Shown here in pieces: positions 1 through 4,536 of a stretch of 6,573 nucleotides of DNA. The stretch comes from Nanosynbacter sp. (GTDB lineage: Bacteria > Patescibacteriota > Saccharimonadia > Saccharimonadales > Saccharimonadaceae): positions 1 through 6,573 of the forward strand of contig JABZJV010000033.1 in assembly GCA_015257605.1 (NCBI GenBank). The letters are read 5' to 3'. Positions within the stretch are counted from its first letter, which is position 1; each line of letters begins with the position of its first letter. The notes under the pieces were generated by a model, which was given only the letters and a program-made list of their open reading frames with translations, was not told the DNA's origin and ran no database searches. Position numbers and translations under genes: made by a program.

Positions 1-88
1 GCGAGAACCCTGAACTAACGAAAACAAAGTACAAAAGCTCTACTGCGAGCAAACCGACAAATGGTTTGAGAGACTTATTTGTGCAAGA

Positions 89-114
89 AAGCTGCCTTTT
101 GAGGCGGCTTTTTT
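89..114 (+). terminator. Intrinsic terminator of the upstream unit
   Basis: AAGCTGCC (89-96) pairs with GGCGGCTT (103-110) over eight positions including one G-U, with loop TTTTGA and a run of six T (109-114). This is a textbook plus-strand rho-independent terminator. It closes a gene or RNA lying at or beyond the left window edge. Confidence 0.85.
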
Positions 115-229
115 GTTGGGGTGAAATTTCGAGAAGGCCAGGCGTAATTTATTACACTAAAAGAAACGTGTCAATTGAGACTATACAACTATTTTTGTAA
201 AAGCACAAATATATAGATAAAACATAATG

Positions 230-235
230 TATAAT
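230..235 (+). promoter_or_regulatory. Possible -10 box upstream of the structured element
   Basis: A perfect TATAAT lies in AT-rich DNA. No good -35 is found at 16-18 bp, so the call rests on the -10 alone. Transcription from here would start near 242 and read rightwards into the folded element at 292-402, whose outer stem could then act as its terminator. Confidence 0.3.
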
Positions 236-291
236 AAGTCAAATACTATTAGGCAATAAAATCTAGATTGCAGCAAATTATTGCAAGACAT

Positions 292-402
292 GAAAATAGC
301 CCGCCGAAAACGTGCTCAAGCTGGAAACTGGGTGTTTCAACCCAGGAGATGCAAAATCTGCGTCTCGAACCAGGTTGAACCAATTTTCAGCGGGCTATTT
401 TC
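292..402. ncRNA. Candidate structured RNA element with three-way junction
   Basis: Four nested helices are visible. P1: 292-310 with 384-402, 18 of 19 positions paired (C305 opposite A389). P2: TCAAGCTGG 316-324 with CCAGGTTGA 370-378, one G-G mismatch. P3: CTGGGT 328-333 with ACCCAG 340-345, loop GTTTCA. P4: GAGATGCA 346-353 with TGCGTCTC 359-366, one U-G pair, loop AAATC. P3 and P4 abut without linker and could stack coaxially; the links to P2 are AAA and GAA. The strand is unclear: P4's wobble favours plus, while P1's mismatch becomes U-G on minus. On minus the element follows the stop codon of the 53-codon gene by seven bases and P1 ends in a TTTT run, so it may be that gene's 3' UTR and terminator. 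I do not recognise a known RNA family. It could also be a bidirectional terminator with an insert, or a small mobile element with long inverted ends. Confidence 0.5.
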
Positions 403-409
403 GAGCGGG

Positions 410-571
410 CTAGTTGCTTCTCAGGCCGCTCAGGCCTGAGAACACACCCCGCCAAAAGGCGGCGGGGAGCGGGCGACCGCTCTCCACGGCCTTGATGTAG
501 TTATTGAGAGCACGCATTCGCGCGCGATCAAGGGCGGTGGGCTCGGGGTCGGGTGCGATGACGATCGGCAT
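410..571 (-). CDS. Small 53-aa protein of unknown function
   Basis: I do not recognise this protein. It starts MPIVIAPDPEPTALDRARMR, has a Pro/Asp/Glu-rich first dozen residues, a charged, probably helical middle (about 13-31), and a hydrophobic Gly/Trp/Phe-rich C-terminal third (about 34-50); no signal peptide or metal site is seen. Evidence for a real gene: AGGAGG six bases before the ATG, a near-consensus promoter upstream, and GC by codon position of about 64, 55 and 77 percent, a pattern of coding DNA in a GC-rich genome. That composition and the strong Shine-Dalgarno differ from the neighbours, suggesting transfer, perhaps from a GC-rich host or partner bacterium. The 3' end contains a perfect 10-bp inverted repeat, and the structured element follows directly. 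The alternative is that the whole stretch is a long structured RNA and the frame is incidental. Confidence 0.6.
   Translation of the reverse strand: MPIVIAPDPEPTALDRARMRALNNYIKAVESGRPLPAAFWRGVFSGLSGLRSN
418..442. repeat. Perfect 10-bp inverted repeat inside the small gene
   Basis: TTCTCAGGCC (418-427) and its exact reverse complement GGCCTGAGAA (433-442) enclose a 5-nt loop. It covers the last codons of the 53-codon gene and has no T-run after it on either strand, so it is not an ordinary terminator. It may fold in the mRNA or be a protein-binding palindrome. Confidence 0.6.
447..467. repeat. GC-rich inverted repeat inside the small gene
   Basis: CCCCGCC (447-453) pairs with GGCGGGG (461-467); a tighter register CCGCC/GGCGG around an AAAA loop (449-462) is also possible. 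It lies only four bases from the repeat at 418-442, so the two hairpins would stand side by side in a transcript of either strand. Confidence 0.5.
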
Positions 572-577
572 GACCGT

Positions 578-583
578 CCTCCT
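578..583 (-). promoter_or_regulatory. Consensus ribosome binding site of the small gene
   Basis: The minus strand reads AGGAGG, then six bases, then ATG (571-569). It is the only full-consensus Shine-Dalgarno site found in the window and fixes the start of the 53-codon gene. Confidence 0.75.
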
Positions 584-587
584 CTCT

Positions 588-629
588 GCTCAAAGCAAGG
601 GCGACTTTCGCCCTAGGAAAACCTTGAGC
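588..629 (-). promoter_or_regulatory. Leader hairpin of the small gene
   Basis: On the minus strand the 5' leader folds as an outer GCTCAA/TTGAGC stem (629-624 with 593-588) and an inner seven-pair stem AGGGCGA/TCGCCCT (614-608 with 604-598) around a 3-nt loop. It ends five bases before the AGGAGG site. It could stabilise the mRNA or regulate translation; no known riboswitch class is recognised. Confidence 0.5.
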
Positions 630-642
630 AAAAGTTGATATA

Positions 643-671
643 TATATATCACAGATAGACATCCGTGTCAA
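643..671 (-). promoter_or_regulatory. Strong sigma-70-type promoter for the small gene
   Basis: On the minus strand TTGACA (671-666) is followed by a 17-bp spacer and TATATA (648-643): a perfect -35 and a near-perfect -10 at ideal spacing. The expected start is near 636, giving a leader of about 65 nt. The -10 lies inside a 16-bp perfect palindrome, TGATATATATATATCA (636-651). Confidence 0.75.
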
Positions 672-684
672 GACTTGCTACACT
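656..684 (+). promoter_or_regulatory. Promoter of trmD, extended -10 type
   Basis: TAGACA (656-661) is 17 bp from TACACT (679-684), which is preceded by TG-C (676-678) as in extended -10 promoters. The -10 ends seven bases before the trmD ATG, so the transcript would begin at or next to the start codon and be leaderless. Its -35 lies inside the spacer of the opposing minus-strand promoter. Confidence 0.5.
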
Positions 685-691
685 ATAACAG

Positions 692-1348
692 ATGAGAAAA
701 ATTCAGGTGATTACCTTATTCCCAGAAATGTTCGCTGGCGTGTTCGGTAGTTCTATGATGTGGAAGGCGCAAAAAGACGGTCATGTTGAACTTTCGACGA
801 TCGATTTGCGCCAGTTTGGATTAGGCCCGCGCCGGACGGTTGACGACACGCCGTACGGCGGCGGCGATGGTATGCTGCTGATGGTCGAGCCGCTATGGAA
901 TGCGGTGCAGCAGGCTAAACAGATTGACCCTGGCGCTAAAGTCTTAATCATGACGCCGCGCGGCCAGCGCTGGCGGCAGGCGTTGGCGCAGCAATACAGC
1001 GAAAGCGAAGATGGTTATATTGTGATCTGCGGGCGCTACGAGGGTTACGATGAGCGAATTATGGCACTAGTCGATCAAGAGCTCAGCGTTGGCGATTATG
1101 TGCTAACTGGCGGCGAATTGCCGGCGATGACGATTATTGATTCGATTGTGCGGTTAATCCCTGGCGTACTTGGCGGCGAAAACAGCGCAGCGATTGAGAG
1201 CTTTAGCGACGGCGAAACGCTAGAATACCCGCAATACACCCGGCCCGAGGAATGGCAAGGTTTGCGCGTGCCAGATGTGCTATTGAGCGGGCATCATGGC
1301 AAAATCGCCGAATGGCGGGCGGCGCACAGTAAAAAGGCTGGGGAATAA
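692..1348 (+). CDS. trmD: tRNA (guanine-N1)-methyltransferase TrmD
   Basis: TrmD transfers a methyl group from S-adenosylmethionine to N1 of G37 in tRNAs with G at position 36, which prevents +1 frameshifting. Family signatures are all present: VITLFPEMF (6-14), RRTVDDTPYGGGDGM (47-61), LIMTPRGQ (85-92), CGRYEGYDERI (113-123) and GDYVLTGGELPAM (134-146), the last two forming the knotted SAM site of this SPOUT enzyme. R154 and D173 match the catalytic Arg and Asp of the E. coli enzyme. At 218 residues it is short: homologues continue about 30-40 residues past the WR motif (208-209) with an RRPDLL-like segment that is absent here. No Shine-Dalgarno is seen; the ATG seven bases after a -10 suggests a leaderless mRNA. 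It is transcribed alone, with a terminator behind it. Confidence 0.97.
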   Translation: MRKIQVITLFPEMFAGVFGSSMMWKAQKDGHVELSTIDLRQFGLGPRRTVDDTPYGGGDGMLLMVEPLWNAVQQAKQIDPGAKVLIMTPRGQRWRQALAQQYSESEDGYIVICGRYEGYDERIMALVDQELSVGDYVLTGGELPAMTIIDSIVRLIPGVLGGENSAAIESFSDGETLEYPQYTRPEEWQGLRVPDVLLSGHHGKIAEWRAAHSKKAGE

Positions 1349-1404
1349 AACGATCTTGCCAGTGCTGGACAGGCTCATCTAGCGTCAACTAAACTAGGAA
1401 ACAA

Positions 1405-1433
1405 AATACTCCTCGCCAAGGCAGAGGAGTATT
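1405..1433. terminator. Terminator behind trmD, probably bidirectional
   Basis: AATACTCCTC (1405-1414) pairs perfectly with GAGGAGTATT (1424-1433) over 10 bp; the loop can add GCC/GGC. The plus-strand tail is only moderately T-rich (TTCTATTGTT), while the minus-strand tail has a TTTT run, so it may work both ways. Confidence 0.75.
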
Positions 1434-1589
1434 CTATTGTTGTGGTGGATTTATCGGAGAGCGATCGATACATTTTTGTGTTTGTTTTTGTAACTTCGCT
1501 GTCTATACAATATACGTTTTTGTGTTTAATAGCAAGCATTTTTTGGACAAAAAATAAAAAATCGTGTGGAAAAATGCTATGCTAATAAT
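1434..1589 (+). promoter_or_regulatory. AT-rich spacer with promoter of the 152-aa membrane protein gene
   Basis: The likely promoter is an extended -10, TG-C-TATGCT (1575-1583), whose end is six bases before the ATG at 1590, predicting a leaderless mRNA; no good -35 is seen. A second possible promoter is TTGTAA (1488-1493) 17 bp before TATACG (1511-1516). The 11-mer TTTTTGTGTTT occurs twice (1473-1483 and 1517-1527), 44 bp apart; this may be an operator pair or simple T/G-rich drift. Confidence 0.4.
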
Positions 1590-2048
1590 ATGAAACAGTT
1601 TATAGCTAGTATTTTTTCGCCAACAATTTTCAAGAAGCGCACACAGTATGCGGCGCTGGCAGCAGGTTTTTGGACTATTATTATAATGTTGGCGCAATTG
1701 TTTAGGTTCGAGAAATTTCCAAAAACTCTAGAATCGCTGGGGATTGGCGACGGCACTATCGTCGCGATTGCTATAGTTTTGCTAGAATTTATTTCTTTGC
1801 CATTTTTGCTGTCTATGCCGCGGCTGGGTAGGTTAGAGCGGCGAATATCAGGTGCGTGCACATCGCTAGCGCCTGGCGTTTGGCTGGCGATTAGCGCGGC
1901 TGTGCTGATGAGCGGCGGGCAGGGAAAAGTTAGTTTGTTTGGCGCGGTAGCGGCGCTGCCGGGGGTGGTTAGTCTGCTGCTGTCTGGCGTGTGGCTAGCA
2001 GCTGCGGCGTATTTGACCGCCAAACTATGGCGGCTAGATTTGAAATAA
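1590..2048 (+). CDS. Four-helix membrane protein of unknown function
   Basis: I do not recognise this 152-residue protein. It has a basic N-terminus, four probable membrane helices (about 19-38, 56-76, 91-108 and 114-142), a basic loop rich in Arg after helix 2 (PRLGRLERR, 77-85) and a short tail. Size and layout resemble small DoxX-like membrane proteins, but no diagnostic motif supports that name. The ATG at 1590 is chosen because an extended -10 ends six bases before it; an in-frame GTG at 1566 would add eight residues but lies upstream of that -10. It stands alone between the trmD terminator and the tRNA-Gln promoter, whose -35 overlaps its last codons. Confidence 0.8.
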   Translation: MKQFIASIFSPTIFKKRTQYAALAAGFWTIIIMLAQLFRFEKFPKTLESLGIGDGTIVAIAIVLLEFISLPFLLSMPRLGRLERRISGACTSLAPGVWLAISAAVLMSGGQGKVSLFGAVAALPGVVSLLLSGVWLAAAAYLTAKLWRLDLK

Positions 2049-2068
2049 CGGCGCTCTAGTGATATATT
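2040..2068 (+). promoter_or_regulatory. Promoter of tRNA-Gln and hisS
   Basis: TTGAAA (2040-2045), a 17-bp spacer and TATATT (2063-2068) form a good sigma-70-type promoter. The -35 overlaps the last codons of the preceding gene. The expected start is near 2075, a few bases before the tRNA. No terminator separates tRNA from hisS, so it should drive both. Confidence 0.7.
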
Positions 2069-2081
2069 AAGGTAGGCGCGA

Positions 2082-2156
2082 TGGGGTGTCGCCAAGTGGT
2101 AAGGCACTGGGTTCTGGTCCCAGCATGCGGGGGTTCGAATCCCTCCACCCCAGCCA
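2082..2156 (+). tRNA. tRNA-Gln (anticodon CUG), CCA encoded
   Basis: A complete cloverleaf is visible: acceptor TGGGGTG/CACCCCA, D stem GCC/GGC, anticodon stem CTGGG/CCCAG with loop TTCTGGT, a 5-nt variable loop, and a T arm with TTCGAAT. The anticodon at loop positions 3-5 is CTG, reading CAG. U1-A72 and the G discriminator (2153) are glutamine identity features known from E. coli, and the whole is close to E. coli tRNA-Gln. CCA is encoded at 2154-2156. Whether it is charged by GlnRS or through GluRS plus GatCAB cannot be seen here. Confidence 0.97.
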
Positions 2157-2168
2157 AGAAATAATGAT

Positions 2169-3482
2169 ATGAAGACAACTACTCCCCGCATTCCGAGCGG
2201 TTTCAGCGAATACCTGCCAGGCGACCAAATAGAGTTTAATCGTTTGCGCGACATTATTCGCGAAACTTATGAGCGCTATGGCTACGCGCCGCTGGACACG
2301 CCAGATATTGAGCTGAGCGAGGTATTATTGGCGAAAGGCGGCGGTGAAACCGAGAAACAAATCTATCGGTTTGAACGCGGCAAGAATGATTTGAGCTTAC
2401 GTTTTGATCTAACGGTGCCGCTGGCGCGCTACGTCGCCGAACATGAAGGCCAGCTGGTTTTTCCGTTCCGGCGTTACCAGATCGGCAAAGTGCACCGCGC
2501 CGAGCGAGCTCAAGCCGGGCGTTTCCGCGAATTCTACCAGTGCGATATCGATGTGATTGGTTCGGAAAGCGTGGCGGCTGATGCGGAGTTTCCAGCGGTA
2601 ATTAATGACATTTTCGAGCAGTTTGCTTTCGGCGAGTTTACGATTCACATCAATAATCGCTTGGTGTTGAACGGCTTTTTCGCTGGGATTGGTTTGGCCG
2701 ATGTGTCGGCGGATGTACTGCGAGTAGTCGATAAAATCGAGAAAATATCGCGTCAAGATTTTATGGCGGAATTACGCGGGCTAGGCCTTAGCGAAAAGCA
2801 AGTCTTGCAAGTAGTTGCTTTCACAGAAATTAGCGGCAGCAACGACGAGATTTTATCGCAGCTAGAGTCAATTAAAAACGAGATCAATTCTGATGATTTC
2901 GCGCTTGGTACGGCAAAATTACGCGAGTTGCTGGCGATGCTGCGAAGTATGGGTTTGCCAGAGCAACGTATCCAGCTAGATCTACGAATTGCGCGCGGGC
3001 TGGATTATTATACTGGCGTGGTCTACGAAACGACGCTTGATGATTATCCAGAAGTCGGTAGTGTTTGCTCGGGTGGGCGCTATGATAACTTGGCTGAGAA
3101 CTATACGCGGACACGTTTGCCAGGCGTTGGCGTGTCGATTGGTTTGTCGCGCTTATTCTATAAACTACGCGAGGCAGGCGTCGTGTCTAGTAGTCGCCAG
3201 ACATTGGCGCGCTGTATGGTGGCGGCCTTTGATGAATCGCAATTCGGCGAGGCGCTGCAAATAGCTGCCGAGCTGCGGCGAGCTGGCGTGGCGACAATCC
3301 TCAATACCGAATCAGTGCCGTTAAAAAAGAAGCTGCGCTATGCTGATCGTCTTGGTATACCATTAGTCGTTTTGATTGGCGAGGAAGAAGTACGCGGCTG
3401 TTTCGCGACAGTGAAGGATATGGCAACTGGTGAGAATAAGCCCATTCCCCGCCAGCAACTAGTCGAGGAGCTGCAACGATAG
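2169..3482 (+). CDS. hisS: Histidyl-tRNA synthetase (class II)
   Basis: HisRS activates histidine with ATP and charges tRNA-His in the cytoplasm, as a homodimer. The 437 residues match the usual length. In order: class II motif 1 region near the N-terminus, RFDLTVPLARY (78-88), motif 2 with FRRYQIGKVHRAE (100-112) and GRFREFYQCDID (117-128), the HisRS-specific ARGLDYYTG (275-283) with the catalytic Arg, GGRYDNL (302-308), motif 3 GVGVSIGLSRL (319-329) and an anticodon-binding domain (about 345-437). The wording of motif 2 (REFYQCDID) recalls archaeal and eukaryotic HisRS more than the usual bacterial REFHQFGVD. The ATG lies only 12 nt after the tRNA-Gln CCA end and no Shine-Dalgarno is seen, so tRNA processing would leave a very short leader. 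The next gene starts one base after its stop. Confidence 0.97.
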   Translation: MKTTTPRIPSGFSEYLPGDQIEFNRLRDIIRETYERYGYAPLDTPDIELSEVLLAKGGGETEKQIYRFERGKNDLSLRFDLTVPLARYVAEHEGQLVFPFRRYQIGKVHRAERAQAGRFREFYQCDIDVIGSESVAADAEFPAVINDIFEQFAFGEFTIHINNRLVLNGFFAGIGLADVSADVLRVVDKIEKISRQDFMAELRGLGLSEKQVLQVVAFTEISGSNDEILSQLESIKNEINSDDFALGTAKLRELLAMLRSMGLPEQRIQLDLRIARGLDYYTGVVYETTLDDYPEVGSVCSGGRYDNLAENYTRTRLPGVGVSIGLSRLFYKLREAGVVSSSRQTLARCMVAAFDESQFGEALQIAAELRRAGVATILNTESVPLKKKLRYADRLGIPLVVLIGEEEVRGCFATVKDMATGENKPIPRQQLVEELQR

Positions 3483-3483
3483 G

Positions 3484-3984
3484 GTGGCTTGGCTGGTTAA
3501 GATAATCGCCGACTGGCTGCTGATTCCGTTAGTATTGCTGGCTTTGTATGAACTATTTTTTAAGGTTGAAAGTAAGCGCCGCTATGAAATTTATTCTCGC
3601 GTGCTGATGGCCGGGCTGACGTCTTATGTGATTGCTAAAATCCTCGGGTTGATATATCAGCCTGAACAGTTGCGTCCGTTTGAGCTGCTTGGCGTTAATC
3701 CAGGGGCGGCTTATCTGAATAATCCGGGATTTCCGTCGGATCACGCGCTTTTTGCGATGTTTTTGGTGCTGGCGGTCTGGTATGCGCTGCGTCGCCGCTC
3801 GATTACTATAATTATGCTAACTATGGCGCTGCTAGTCGGCGTTGGCAGAATATTAGCGCTGGTGCACACGCCGCTTGATGTTGTCGGTGGCATGGCGGTG
3901 GCTTGCTTGGGGGCGTTGTGGTACGTGGATTGGCCTAATGTTAAGCTTGCATCTAGCAAAAAACGCAAGAATGTAGTAAAATAA
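3484..3984 (+). CDS. PAP2-family phosphatase, probable undecaprenyl-PP phosphatase
   Basis: This is a 166-residue membrane protein of the PAP2 (type 2 phosphatidic acid phosphatase) superfamily. Visible motifs: QPEQLRPF (59-66) for motif C1, PSDH (84-87) for C2, and R122-x5-H128-x3-D132 for C3; the His residues are the proton donor and nucleophile of the family. PSDH instead of PSGH is common in BcrC-like undecaprenyl pyrophosphate phosphatases, which recycle the peptidoglycan lipid carrier, so this is the likely role; lipid phosphatase is the alternative. C1 is loose: the nearest Lys (K52) is farther from RP than the canonical six residues. Helices lie at about 4-26, 41-57, 88-102, 107-125 and 133-148, with a basic tail. 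The start is GTG, one base after the hisS stop, with GAGGAG 13 bases upstream (3465-3470), suggesting translational coupling. Confidence 0.9.
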   Translation: MAWLVKIIADWLLIPLVLLALYELFFKVESKRRYEIYSRVLMAGLTSYVIAKILGLIYQPEQLRPFELLGVNPGAAYLNNPGFPSDHALFAMFLVLAVWYALRRRSITIIMLTMALLVGVGRILALVHTPLDVVGGMAVACLGALWYVDWPNVKLASSKKRKNVVK

Positions 3985-4004
3985 CTTAGTAAGATGACTA
4001 ATGT

Positions 4005-4010
4005 GGAGAA
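4005..4010 (+). promoter_or_regulatory. Ribosome binding site deciding the start of the 161-aa gene
   Basis: GGAGAA, four bases before ATG 4015, favours that start over the in-frame ATG at 3994, which has no such site upstream. A TAAAAT at 3977-3982 could be the -10 box of a separate promoter, but no good -35 accompanies it. Confidence 0.5.
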
Positions 4011-4014
4011 ACCT

Positions 4015-4500
4015 ATGAACAACGCAAACGAGACTGCAGCGGTGAAGCTGGAGCCGTTTATTCCGATGGACAAAAAGGATATCATTCGAGCTGCTATCTA
4101 TGGAGCATTCGCTGGTGCAATACTAACAGTGCTGTATATTTTGGTTGGCCGGGTCGCGTCGGCGGTGATGTGCCGCGGCGATAATGATTTATGCCAGAAT
4201 GCGCCGCTGTATGTAGCAATTTTTTCGGTAACTTTGGTGTCAATCGGCGGGTTGATACTGCTGTCGCAGGCGCGAATTTACCGGCCGTTATTTATCGTTA
4301 TTGCTTCGATAGCGGCTCTATGGGGTCTGCAATCGTATTTAGCGCTCTTGCCGTGGTATTGGGCGATGGCGGCGATGACGGTAATTGGCGCGTTGACGTA
4401 TGCGATGTTTACTTGGCTGGCGCGATTGCGGTCGTTTATACTCTACTTGGTTGTATCGATTGTGCTGATTGTAGCGGCTCGGTTGATTATCGCTGGGTAG
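4015..4500 (+). CDS. Five-helix membrane protein of unknown function
   Basis: I do not recognise this 161-residue protein. A polar N-terminal segment of about 24 residues (MNNANETAAV onward) is followed by five probable membrane helices (about 25-48, 64-83, 91-113, 115-137 and 140-160) that end almost at the C-terminus. The loop between helices 1 and 2 holds two cysteines six residues apart (C53, C60) in CRGDNDLC, which could form a disulfide if this loop faces outwards. There is no catalytic motif. The gene begins 30 bases after the phosphatase stop and may share its transcript; rmuC follows with its own probable promoter. The alternative start at 3994 would add seven residues. Confidence 0.85.
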   Translation: MNNANETAAVKLEPFIPMDKKDIIRAAIYGAFAGAILTVLYILVGRVASAVMCRGDNDLCQNAPLYVAIFSVTLVSIGGLILLSQARIYRPLFIVIASIAALWGLQSYLALLPWYWAMAAMTVIGALTYAMFTWLARLRSFILYLVVSIVLIVAARLIIAG

Positions 4501-4510
4501 CTGGCGCAGA

Positions 4511-4530
4511 ACCGCTATTTGCGGTATGCT
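4511..4530 (+). promoter_or_regulatory. Probable rmuC promoter with overlapping small hairpin
   Basis: TATGCT (4525-4530) ends six bases before the ATG at 4537, the same arrangement as at the 152-aa gene. ACCGC (4511-4515) and GCGGT (4521-4525) form a perfect 5-bp inverted repeat that touches the -10 and could be an operator. No clear -35 is present. Confidence 0.4.
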
Positions 4531-4536
4531 AGCTAT

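Larger units (their letters stand above)
1..291. other. Left-edge stretch without a supported gene
   Basis: I see no supported gene here. Frame 1 shows five codons then TAA at 16-18, which could be the tail of an upstream gene, but nothing identifies it. Positions 35-76 can fold (AAGCTCT at 35-41 with AGAGACTT at 69-76, and AAACC 51-55 with GGTTT 63-67), so this could also be the 3' part of an RNA gene ending at the terminator at 89-114. From 120 on the DNA is AT-rich, with a TATAAT at 230-235 and a weak GCAAT/ATTGC inverted repeat (253-257/267-271). Identity of anything left of the terminator is unknown. Confidence 0.5.

Noticed and set aside
3..200. Open frame from the left edge to TAA at 198-200
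   Set aside because: It reads straight through a strong intrinsic terminator and has no recognisable composition or motif.
292..402. tRNA-like, tmRNA, RNase P or integron attC identity for the folded element
   Set aside because: No T-loop/CCA arrangement, no RNase P or tmRNA conserved core, and no attC core sites (GTTRRRY/RYYYAAC) at the ends.
292..402. Transposon with target-site duplication
   Set aside because: The outer repeats look like terminal inverted repeats, but the flanks show no matching direct repeats and no transposase is present.
290..439. Plus-strand 49-codon frame from ATG 290 to TGA 437-439
   Set aside because: It has no ribosome binding site and coincides with the folded element, whose paired stems explain the sequence better; it also overlaps the better supported minus-strand gene. 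A TATAAT at 230 leaves a small chance that it is expressed.
1577..2254. 225-codon minus-strand frame
   Set aside because: It is antisense to the 152-aa gene, runs through tRNA-Gln and into hisS, and lacks family features; a shadow frame.
4191..4532. 113-codon plus-strand frame overlapping the 5-TM gene
   Set aside because: It is a frame-shifted reading of the 5-TM gene without its own start signals.
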